From Sutterella sp. UBA1442 (lineage in GTDB: Bacteria; Pseudomonadota; Gammaproteobacteria; Burkholderiales; Burkholderiaceae_F): 6,675 bases of DNA. The DNA lies in assembly GCA_002329575.1 (NCBI GenBank), contig DCTK01000039.1:239-6913 (forward strand), read 5' to 3'. Below the pieces are notes generated by a model, which was given only the letters and a program-made list of their open reading frames with translations, had not been told where the DNA came from and did no database searches. Of the stretch, positions 1 to 6,152 are shown piece after piece (position 1 is the first letter of the stretch; every line of letters starts with the position of its first letter). The position numbers were made by a program, and so were the translations under genes.

Positions 1-169
1 CATGACACAAAAGCGTCCGGGTTGTTTATTTAGACTCGGCCTTCGTGACCGTGAACATATCTCCAGTTTGCACCAATGCGGATTTGACTTTAACGACAAG
101 GCGATTGTGACGGGATCAACCTTACTGACCGCCACGGCACTTAATCGTTTGGAAGTAGTGAACGCTTAA
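1..169 (+). CDS. C-terminal fragment of an unidentified protein
   Basis: An open frame enters from the left edge (first full codon at base 2) and stops at TAA 167-169, giving 55 visible residues that end ...NRLEVVNA. The ATG at bases 2-4 may simply be an internal methionine, because no upstream sequence is visible to show a ribosome binding site. Codon use (CGT, GGC, CTG, ACC) looks like that of the neighbouring genes, which supports a real coding tail. The fragment holds two cysteines (residues 8 and 26 of the visible part) and a Gly/Ser/Thr/Ala-rich stretch, VTGSTLLTATAL, near the end. I do not recognise the family. The gene converges on the dicarboxylate carrier at 249-1619, with a hairpin between the two stops. 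That the frame is coding is an inference from its openness to the edge, its codon use and the hairpin just after the stop. Confidence 0.5.
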   Translation, partial: MTQKRPGCLFRLGLRDREHISSLHQCGFDFNDKAIVTGSTLLTATALNRLEVVNA

Positions 170-194
170 AGGCAAAGCGGACAATTTCTTCGGG

Positions 195-225
195 ATAAAA
201 AGCGGGCTACCCATCGGGTAGCCCG
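195..225 (-). terminator. Intrinsic terminator of the DcuC-type gene
   Basis: A perfect 10-bp GC-rich stem (203-212 pairing with 216-225) closes on a 3-nt loop. On the minus strand it is followed by C and then five T (201-197), the classic intrinsic terminator form. It starts 23 bp past the stop of the carrier gene. Read on the plus strand there is no T-run after the stem (TAAAG follows), so it would act only weakly, if at all, on the rightward gene ending at 169. Confidence 0.85.
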
Positions 226-248
226 TAAAGTATGAAAGGAGATATTAA

Positions 249-1619
249 TTAAGCTAGGAAAATAGCGTTAGCGATGCAGGTCACGACCATCCCAACCATC
301 ATCGGAATCCAAGTACGGCGAACAATGGCCATGGGCGAGACACCGGCGGCGCCAGCCACGGCAATAATGACACCGGCTACAGGCGACATGGCGCGAAGCA
401 TGCCTGAGGCGAATTGCATCGGAGTAACAAGCGCAGAGACCGAGCCACCTAGACCAGCAGCGACATCAGGAGCCAACGCGGCAAAGGACGAATAAGCACC
501 GACACCTGAGCCTGTCAGGAAAGTGACCAAGCCAACGATCGCAGCAAGGATAACCGTCATGAAGTTAGTGCCAGCATTTAAACCGTGAGCCGAGTTGATC
601 AGGATGTCAATGAGACCGGAGATCTTTAATGCATTGGCAAAGAATTCAGCACAGATGATCAAGCTCACAATGCCTGCAAACATCTTACCCATGGCTTGGA
701 AGAAGGACAGCGCATCTTTAAAGACTCGCTTGGGATCTCGCAAGCGAATCCATTCAACGATGATCACCAAAATCCAGACAAGCATCAAAGCCGAAATCGT
801 ATTGAGTTTGACACTCGTTACAACGAGTTTGGAGAAAATAACCATCAAAACGATTGGCAAGCACGGGAAAAGTGCATACCACCCCGGCACCTCCGGAGCA
901 TCGCTCTTTTTGACTTCTGTTGCTTCAGCATAAACATCATCGGCCTTGCGGTCGTAGTAGCGTTGTACGAAGTAGTGAGCGATGCAAACCGCAATCAGAG
1001 TGGGAATGGCAACCGGGATTTGGCATTGAACAAAGTAAATGATGGGGTCAAGACCTGCTGTGCGAGCGGCCAGGTTAGCCGTGCCCGAGGCCGGTCCTAA
1101 GCACATACCTGCTGAAGTACCGATGACAGCCGCAGCAGAAGCTGCCGAAACGCCGACCCCTGTAAGAATTGGGTACAAAGCCACTAACAAAAGCATGGCA
1201 AGACCGGCGGCTGACGGAATCATCATGACGAGGAATTGCCCGACGAGATACCCGCCCACAAGCACAATGTAGGGTGCTTTTAACATTTGCAACGGTTTGA
1301 CCGCAAAGTTAACGAGTGCGCGGGCTGCACCGATCTTATCCATGTAGGCAGCAAAACCCCCGGCAGTCATAATGATGAAGCCCGTTCCGGCACTTTGTTT
1401 GGTGCCGATGTTACGAAGTAAATCGATGATGTCAAAGCCAATAAAGCCGGAGGGTTTCATTCCTTTAGGCAAAATATTGGTTTCACCCAGGGCAATGGCT
1501 GCTAAGAAAATGGCCAACCCAGCAAAGAGTAATACCAAGTGTGTTTGGTATCGCTTGATCATTGCCCAGCCGGCGAGAATCGTCGCGCCAACAGCAAACA
1601 AAGCTAATAGAGTTTCCAT
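249..1619 (-). CDS. dcuC: DcuC-family anaerobic C4-dicarboxylate transporter
   Basis: This is an inner-membrane carrier of the DcuC family. Its characterised member exports succinate, or exchanges it for fumarate, during anaerobic growth. At 456 residues it is close to E. coli DcuC (about 460) and is hydrophobic throughout, with many membrane segments and one long polar loop near residues 220-246. Family landmarks seen are GGFAAYMDKIGA (87-98), the KPLQ segment (108-111), TSAGMCLGPASG (168-179), the TGSG loop (369-372) and the C-terminal block MLRAMSPVAGVIIAVAGAAG (407-426), followed by SPMAIVRRTWIP. These match my recollection of DcuC closely, although the asparagine after TGSG in E. coli is replaced here (TGSGVGAY). 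The ATG at 1619 is supported by GAGGGG (1625-1630) five bases upstream. The gene is monocistronic, diverges from the secreted hydrolase at 1912 and has its own terminator. The family is firm; the exact substrate (fumarate/succinate or another dicarboxylate) is inferred. Confidence 0.9.
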   Translation of the reverse strand: METLLALFAVGATILAGWAMIKRYQTHLVLLFAGLAIFLAAIALGETNILPKGMKPSGFIGFDIIDLLRNIGTKQSAGTGFIIMTAGGFAAYMDKIGAARALVNFAVKPLQMLKAPYIVLVGGYLVGQFLVMMIPSAAGLAMLLLVALYPILTGVGVSAASAAAVIGTSAGMCLGPASGTANLAARTAGLDPIIYFVQCQIPVAIPTLIAVCIAHYFVQRYYDRKADDVYAEATEVKKSDAPEVPGWYALFPCLPIVLMVIFSKLVVTSVKLNTISALMLVWILVIIVEWIRLRDPKRVFKDALSFFQAMGKMFAGIVSLIICAEFFANALKISGLIDILINSAHGLNAGTNFMTVILAAIVGLVTFLTGSGVGAYSSFAALAPDVAAGLGGSVSALVTPMQFASGMLRAMSPVAGVIIAVAGAAGVSPMAIVRRTWIPMMVGMVVTCIANAIFLA

Positions 1620-1703
1620 ATAAGCCCCTCGTAATTAAAAACAATCTAGAGTTGTGCTATTAACGAGTTTCGCATTGTTGGTGACTTAGGGATAGGCAAA
1701 ATC

Positions 1704-1732
1704 GCGTCAAATTAATTTGCGCAAGACGCAAA
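1704..1732. promoter_or_regulatory. Nested inverted repeats, candidate operator
   Basis: Two overlapping dyads are visible. CAAATTAATTTG (1708-1719) is a perfect 12-bp palindrome, flanked by GCG on the left (1704-1706, after one unpaired T) and CGC on the right (1720-1722). Overlapping it, TTTGCG (1716-1721) and CGCAAA (1727-1732) form a 6-bp inverted repeat around a 5-base spacer. They lie about 85-115 bp upstream of the carrier's ATG, a usual place for a regulator site. The arms lack a T-run and sit between divergent starts, so a DNA-binding site is more likely than a terminator. The regulator is unknown; a LysR-type site is possible from the shape but unproven. Confidence 0.4.
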
Positions 1733-1775
1733 GTAGCAAAGGGGAGTCTCTAGCTTATTTTCGATAATGTGCACC

Positions 1776-1792
1776 AAGCGCAAATTGCGTTT
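1776..1792. promoter_or_regulatory. CGCAA-A-TTGCG dyad, candidate second operator
   Basis: CGCAA (1779-1783) and TTGCG (1785-1789) form a perfect inverted repeat around one base. Two more A-T pairs (1776-1777 with 1791-1792) lie beyond a mismatch. Its centre is 60 bp from that of the dyad at 1716-1732. The half-site words are the same but in the opposite order (everted rather than inward facing), so one protein contacting both sites is possible but not certain. Confidence 0.3.
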
Positions 1793-1898
1793 CCTTTTGA
1801 GGCTATTCGAGAAAAGAGCATTGCAGACTAGGATAGTAATGTCGAGACCGCTTTAGCCAAAAGGTTTCAATAGGTCCCGATAAATTGTTGATTATTTT

Positions 1899-1906
1899 GA
1901 GAGGGG
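1899..1906 (+). promoter_or_regulatory. Ribosome binding site fixing the hydrolase start
   Basis: GAGAGGGG lies five bases before the ATG at 1912. A longer in-frame start, TTG at 1885, would place this Shine-Dalgarno inside the coding region and put nine residues, two of them arginine, ahead of the signal peptide. ATG 1912 is therefore preferred. Confidence 0.75.
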
Positions 1907-1911
1907 CGAGA

Positions 1912-2700
1912 ATGAAGAAAATCCTTTTGAGTGTGCTATTGGGTTCCGTCTTTGCGGCAACCTCTGCCAGTGCGTTGGAAAATACCGTTAAACCGAAAGT
2001 AACCCAATTGGGAGTTGAGTCTCCTAAGACGGGGTTGCTCGTTGGTAATTCCTACTCGTTTTATAACTGTGGTGTGCACTCGTATTTACGTGGTTTAACA
2101 CGCGAGTCGAAGCTACTGTGGAAAACGCGTATTTTGACGATGAGTTCAGCCATGCTCTCTTATCACAACGTCAAGGACTATTTAGCGCCTGATAAGGAAA
2201 TGGATCCGTACGCTAAGCAAAAACCGATGTTTGATGTTGTGTTCTTGCAAGGGCATTCGAACGAGCCGATTAATGCTAAGCGTCAGGCGACTTTTCAAAA
2301 GTATGTCGCTGAGCATGCAGAAACGATTCGCAATGCGGGCGCAGTTCCTGTTTTGGTTGCAACTTGGGCTCGCCAAGACAAACCTCAAGATACGAAAGCT
2401 TTGGCCGATGAAACAATTAAAGCTGGGAATGCCAATGATGTCTTGGTGTTACCCGTTGGTTTAGCCTTTGCCGAAAGTTTGAAGTTGCGTCCGGATCTTG
2501 CAATGCACCAAAGTGACAAGAGCCATCCTTCGGCAGCTGGCTCTTATCTTTATGGAGCGATGCTGTATTCGGTTCTCTTCAAAAAGAGCCCTGAGGGTCT
2601 AAAGTACCAAGGAGAATGTGAAAAGCCATTAAAAGCGGATGATGCTAAGCATCTGCAAACTGTTGCTTGGAAGACCGTGAAAGAATTTTATGGTTGGTAG
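1912..2700 (+). CDS. Secreted SGNH/GDSL-like hydrolase
   Basis: This 262-residue protein begins with a clear signal peptide: MKK, a hydrophobic stretch (4-16), and a signal peptidase I site after ATSASA (residue 21). The mature protein should be periplasmic or secreted. SGNH-type motifs are visible: block I as G45-N46-S47 in LLVGNSYSFYN (S47 the likely nucleophile, with Asn where GDSL enzymes have Asp), a beta-strand then QGHSNE (113-118) at the block III position, and D202-K-S-H205-P in the C-terminal Asp-x-x-His block. GNS with VFLQG and D..HP recalls the DUF4886-like branch of the superfamily; that link is from memory. Two cysteines in the mature part (C53, C236) could form a disulfide. 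The substrate is unknown; families of this fold cleave acetyl or acyl esters on sugars, lipids or cell wall. The gene is monocistronic, with a strong terminator 33 bp past the stop. Confidence 0.75.
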   Translation: MKKILLSVLLGSVFAATSASALENTVKPKVTQLGVESPKTGLLVGNSYSFYNCGVHSYLRGLTRESKLLWKTRILTMSSAMLSYHNVKDYLAPDKEMDPYAKQKPMFDVVFLQGHSNEPINAKRQATFQKYVAEHAETIRNAGAVPVLVATWARQDKPQDTKALADETIKAGNANDVLVLPVGLAFAESLKLRPDLAMHQSDKSHPSAAGSYLYGAMLYSVLFKKSPEGLKYQGECEKPLKADDAKHLQTVAWKTVKEFYGW

Positions 2701-2732
2701 GTAGTTTTTAGATCTTTTTCATACATTGTTTG

Positions 2733-2777
2733 TCGCATCCTCGTAGGTAGGTCCTTTCGACGAGGATGCGATTTTTT
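2733..2777 (+). terminator. Intrinsic terminator of the hydrolase gene
   Basis: A perfect 12-bp stem (2733-2744 pairing with 2760-2771) encloses a 15-nt loop and is followed on the plus strand by six T (2772-2777). It lies between the convergent stops of the hydrolase (2700) and the helicase (2803). On the minus strand the stem is followed by CAAACAATG, with no T-run, so it is not an obvious terminator for the helicase gene. Confidence 0.9.
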
Positions 2778-2802
2778 CAAGATTTTTCTGTTGCACATAT
2801 TC

Positions 2803-5800
2803 TTAAAGAGAAAGCTTTGAGAACTGTGTCAAAAGAGTAGCAGTCATCGGTGTTTCCAGTTCCCAGACAAAAGATATAGGGCATTCTCCTTCGTGTTTAA
2901 CGTACCTGACGCGACCAAGGTAGACAAAGGTTGGGGTCACAGAGCCTTCTTTTTTCGTGCGACGGACAAAAAGGTGTGCCTGAGGAGCTTCATCCGTGAA
3001 GTCGACTCGACAATATCTTTGACCGACTGTGCTTGCCAGTGATGTTTTCGATTGGCTTTGCCAGTGAAAATGCCGTTCATTCATGGCGTAGTCATCGTAG
3101 CGTGTTGTCAGTCCAAACAGTTTTTCATCTTTATCAATGGTCACGAAGAAAAAGTCTGCATTGCCGTGATTACTTTTAGCGTACATCACTCCAGCAGAAA
3201 GAGAATAAGCGGTCTCGCAGCCGAAAGCACCCAAAGCAGACTTTGCAGGATATGAGGCATGTAATTCCAAAGGAATCTCTTCGGAAAGCGGAGAAGGTGG
3301 ACTGATGAAGTCAACGTCGTTTGCTAAAGCTTGGAGAGTTTCAGAGACAGTTAGGTTGCACAACTCATCGCGGATAAGTGCTTCGTAGAGACTTTGCGCG
3401 GCTAGCATATTTCCGCCTAATTCTTTTACGTTTTCTGCCATCCAGTCATAGGCAAAACCAACCCAAGTAGCCTTTTCTCGAGTAGTGAGTGCGCTAAAAG
3501 AACGCTTCTCATGAAGGGTTCGCACAAGGGTTTGAAGCGCTTCGTAACCGTTTTTCTGAAAAATGCGAGCAGCCTTTCGTGAGGAAAGTTTGAGTGCACC
3601 CTCAAAAGTTGGCGCATTAAATCGGTCAGGAAGGACTTGTGCTAAGAAGTCCCTGAAGAAAATCGGTTCATTGTCTTTGAGCATGCGAACCCATTCGCTC
3701 GCTCTCATATGGCGGTGTGCCAAGAACGCTTCAAAGGTGATTTCGTGATCTTTTTTGGTGGAAGCCCAGTCTCGTAAATTTTGCAGAAAATCATCTCTTT
3801 TGAACCGCCTGACTTTAAGATTTTCAAGCACGTGTTGCATGGCAACGCGTTCAAAAGTCAGAGTACACCCAAGTGGTAACATATTTGCTTGCGGGTTCAT
3901 GACAAGCGAAAAACTGGTTCCACTATAAGGTCGTTTGAGGGCTGCAAGGCGAGATTCAAAGGAAAACTCGTTTTTGGCCGCTCCCACAAAATCAAGGACG
4001 GTGAGCTTCTCTTTATCATCAAATAGTCGCAACCCACGTCCTAATTGTTGGGTAAAAACAGTAATTGAAGCGGTCGGCCGTAAGAAAAGCACGGTATTGA
4101 CCGAGGGAATGTCAACACCTTCGTTATAAACATCGACCGTGCAGACAAATTGCAACTCACCATTTAAAAGTTTTTCAGGAGCTGCCTCTCGCAAATCATC
4201 TTTGGTTTCACCATCGACAACTTGGGCTTTGATACCGTGGTGATTAAAGACTTCAGCCATATGCGCGGCATGTTTGCGACTTGCGCAAAATGCAATGCCT
4301 TTTACTTGGTTGAGATCGGGTAGATAACGATCAATGGCGCTCAAAATAGCGTTGTCCCGTTCAAGAGCACTTTTGCCTTCTGTGTAGGCGCGTTCTAGTT
4401 CTGCCGTGTCATAGTCGCCGTTTCGCCAGGTCATGGATTGTAAAGATACTGGATCGCTGACCATGAAGTAATCAAATGGCACGAGCAGTTGCTGATCAAT
4501 GGCGCTGGCAAGACTTAATTCAGCCGTGATCCGATTGCCAAAAAATTCTGCAACGTTAACGCCATCCCCTCGCTGTGGGGTAGCTGTCATCCCAAGAAGA
4601 ATTTCGGGGTCGAGTTTACTGAGCAGGTTTCGGTAGGATTGCGCATGCGCGTGATGAAATTCATCAATGACCACGTACTCAAATTGTTTAAGCGTATCGG
4701 CATCAAGTTTGCTCGCTAATTGAATAGACATGAAGACGAAGTGCCCTTCGCTGGCACGAGAATCGCCGACATGGAGTTCTCCGAAATTTTGATCGTTTAA
4801 TACAAAACGGAAACTACTTAACGCTTGCTCCAAAATTTCCCGACGATGCGCGATAAACAGTAATTTTTCCCTTCGACCCAGTTCTCGAGCGCGATCACGA
4901 TAGTCAAAGGCCGCAATCATTGTTTTACCGGTACCGGTAGCCGCCACAATTAAAGAGCGCTTCTCGTTATGTCGGAGCCGTGCGACCCGTAGTTTGTCAA
5001 GGATATCTTGCTGGTAAGGATAGGGCTTAATCGCGATATGGTGATAGCTTGAAACTACCGTTTTCTTACCGTCTTTGGAAGCTCTTGCCTCGTTAATCGC
5101 TTCAATGAACCGATCTTTGTCACGTTCAGGATCAAAGCGCTCAAAGCGTTCGGGGTCTGTAACATAGGCCTCAAAGATGGTGTTCATGCGGTCAAGAACT
5201 TCAGGCTCAGTTGATTCTGTGATCTTAACAGTCCACTCCAAACCGTAAGAGAGTGCGGCGTGAGAGAGATTGGCGCTACCGGCATAGGCGGTGCTTAATC
5301 CGTTAGGACGCCTGAAGATGTAAGTTTTAGCGTGGTGACGAGTCGTTTTAGAGTCGTAGCTCACGTAAATTTCAGTGTTGGGTAAGGCCGCCAGACGTAG
5401 AATGGCTTTAGCATCGGTTGCGCCCATGTAAGTTGTTGTCGCTACTCTGAGTTTGCCACCTCGATGAGTGAACTCTTCGAGCGCATTTAACAGTGGATTT
5501 AATCCCGACCATTTCACAAACGATACAAGCCAATCGATTTCAGTGGCGCTGGCAATTTCTCTTCGCATCTCTTCGACAAGGGAAGGTTCCCCTTGTGCTC
5601 CCGTAAAAAGTGTTGTTTGCGAAAAGGAACTAGCGGGTCGAAGAACTTTTGACCAAACTTGATCGGCCGGTACGAGAGTCGAATCAGCCGCTTCTAGTAA
5701 AACTGGGGGCAGTATAAGGGGGCTTTTGAGATTGTCCGGAATGTTATGCAACTGAGATAGAGCGTTTTGCACCATGATCGCAACACTTTGAGTTTTCTCA

Positions 5801-6000
5801 GAGCTTTCAACCTCTCCTAAGCCTTCAGCAATGGCGCGCCTAAGAGCGAGTTCTGCATGGCGTCTAAATAGTGTGGCCAGCAATTGATTGTCGATGAGTC
5901 TGTCCTTCAAAGACAGTTGTAAACCTTGGAGATCTTCTTTTTGTTTTTCAGTCAAAAGGCATTCATATAAACCGATCAGAGAAGAGTTGTTGTCTGGCAT
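2803..6000 (-). CDS. HKD nuclease-SF2 helicase-DUF3427 fusion protein
   Basis: A 1065-residue multidomain protein, probably cytoplasmic and acting on nucleic acid. Residues 1-120 form a mostly helical N-terminal region. Residues 125-260 are a phospholipase-D-like domain (COG3886 type), with the landmark SFVKWSGL (160-167), one HxK motif (H223, K225), GSANLS (241-246) and E255; the usual Asp of HxKxxxxD is Arg (R230). Residues 320-680 are an SF2 helicase core (COG1061 type): PYQ (328-330), Walker A ATGTGKT (354-360), DEFH (446-449), TAT (472-474), motif V NEGVD (626-630) and motif VI QQLGRGLR (651-658). The C-terminal third matches DUF3427, with RYDDYAMNERHFHWQSQ (967-983), GQRY (993-996) and YLGRVRYVKHEGECP (1027-1041). 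All helicase motifs are intact and there is no frameshift. ATG 6000 follows AGGA (6009-6012) by eight bases. The gene stands alone. Its function is not established; such architectures suggest phage defence or repair, which is inference. Confidence 0.9.
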   Translation of the reverse strand: MPDNNSSLIGLYECLLTEKQKEDLQGLQLSLKDRLIDNQLLATLFRRHAELALRRAIAEGLGEVESSEKTQSVAIMVQNALSQLHNIPDNLKSPLILPPVLLEAADSTLVPADQVWSKVLRPASSFSQTTLFTGAQGEPSLVEEMRREIASATEIDWLVSFVKWSGLNPLLNALEEFTHRGGKLRVATTTYMGATDAKAILRLAALPNTEIYVSYDSKTTRHHAKTYIFRRPNGLSTAYAGSANLSHAALSYGLEWTVKITESTEPEVLDRMNTIFEAYVTDPERFERFDPERDKDRFIEAINEARASKDGKKTVVSSYHHIAIKPYPYQQDILDKLRVARLRHNEKRSLIVAATGTGKTMIAAFDYRDRARELGRREKLLFIAHRREILEQALSSFRFVLNDQNFGELHVGDSRASEGHFVFMSIQLASKLDADTLKQFEYVVIDEFHHAHAQSYRNLLSKLDPEILLGMTATPQRGDGVNVAEFFGNRITAELSLASAIDQQLLVPFDYFMVSDPVSLQSMTWRNGDYDTAELERAYTEGKSALERDNAILSAIDRYLPDLNQVKGIAFCASRKHAAHMAEVFNHHGIKAQVVDGETKDDLREAAPEKLLNGELQFVCTVDVYNEGVDIPSVNTVLFLRPTASITVFTQQLGRGLRLFDDKEKLTVLDFVGAAKNEFSFESRLAALKRPYSGTSFSLVMNPQANMLPLGCTLTFERVAMQHVLENLKVRRFKRDDFLQNLRDWASTKKDHEITFEAFLAHRHMRASEWVRMLKDNEPIFFRDFLAQVLPDRFNAPTFEGALKLSSRKAARIFQKNGYEALQTLVRTLHEKRSFSALTTREKATWVGFAYDWMAENVKELGGNMLAAQSLYEALIRDELCNLTVSETLQALANDVDFISPPSPLSEEIPLELHASYPAKSALGAFGCETAYSLSAGVMYAKSNHGNADFFFVTIDKDEKLFGLTTRYDDYAMNERHFHWQSQSKTSLASTVGQRYCRVDFTDEAPQAHLFVRRTKKEGSVTPTFVYLGRVRYVKHEGECPISFVWELETPMTATLLTQFSKLSL

Positions 6001-6058
6001 AGCTTAAGTCCTGATAGATCGTTAAAGGCAGCCTAACAGCCAGATCCGGTGCTCGTCA

Positions 6059-6086
6059 ATGATAATAAATCCGGATATTGCGTAAA
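6059..6086 (-). promoter_or_regulatory. Possible sigma-70 promoter of the helicase gene
   Basis: On the minus strand TTTACG (6086-6081, 4 of 6 to the -35 consensus) and TATCAT (6064-6059, 5 of 6 to the -10) are 16 bp apart, leaving a leader of roughly 50 bases before ATG 6000. The spacer holds the palindrome ATCCGGAT (6069-6076), and ATCCGG recurs at 6044-6049, so a repressor could bind there. Placement between the serB terminator and the start codon fits. This is a by-eye match only. Confidence 0.35.
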
Positions 6087-6093
6087 TTGATTC

Positions 6094-6135
6094 AATAACA
6101 AACGCCGCACTGCTCATTGAGGTGAACAGTGCGGC
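6094..6135 (-). terminator. Intrinsic terminator of serB
   Basis: A 9-bp perfect stem (6104-6112 pairing with 6127-6135) with a 14-nt loop starts 17 bp past the serB stop. On the minus strand it is followed by the T-rich tail GTTTGTTATTG. It separates serB from the helicase gene downstream on the same strand, so the helicase should need its own promoter. Confidence 0.75.
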
Positions 6136-6152
6136 AATTTAAAAAGAGTTGA

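Larger units (their letters stand above)
1620..1911. other. Divergent intergenic control region
   Basis: These 292 bases separate the start codons of two divergent genes and hold no convincing ORF. Both genes use the same Shine-Dalgarno core, GAGGGG, with five bases to the ATG (1625-1630 on minus, 1901-1906 on plus). Several inverted repeats built on TTGCG/CGCAA sit near the middle (listed separately). I searched by eye for sigma-70 promoters in both directions. There are -10-like hexamers, for example GATAAT at 1763-1768 on plus, but none has a good -35 at 16-18 bp, so I assign no promoter. No FNR (TTGAT-N4-ATCAA) or CRP (TGTGA-N6-TCACA) consensus was found, which is notable next to a DcuC-type gene. 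Confidence 0.6.

Noticed and set aside
274..1623. Several plus-strand open frames (for example 696-1100 and 1372-1623) opposite the carrier gene
   Set aside because: They are antisense shadows of a long, clearly conserved membrane protein, with odd composition (Met/Pro/Ala/Thr-rich) and no recognisable domains.
1885..1911. A TTG start nine codons upstream for the secreted hydrolase
   Set aside because: It would bury the Shine-Dalgarno sequence within the coding region and place arginine-containing residues before the signal peptide.
2800..2823. AT-rich imperfect hairpin overlapping the helicase stop, considered as its terminator
   Set aside because: The stem is weak, includes a wobble pair, and no T-run follows on the minus strand.
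2803..6000. Assignment of the nuclease-helicase to Mokosh type II or DISARM
   Set aside because: Mokosh uses an SF1 helicase, while this one has SF2 motifs (DEFH, QQLGRGLR). DISARM needs separate drmA, drmB and methylase genes, which are absent here.
6086..6096. ATTGA-T-TCAAT odd palindrome as an FNR-type site
   Set aside because: The spacing between half-sites does not fit TTGAT-N4-ATCAA, and it falls next to the T-rich tail of the serB terminator.
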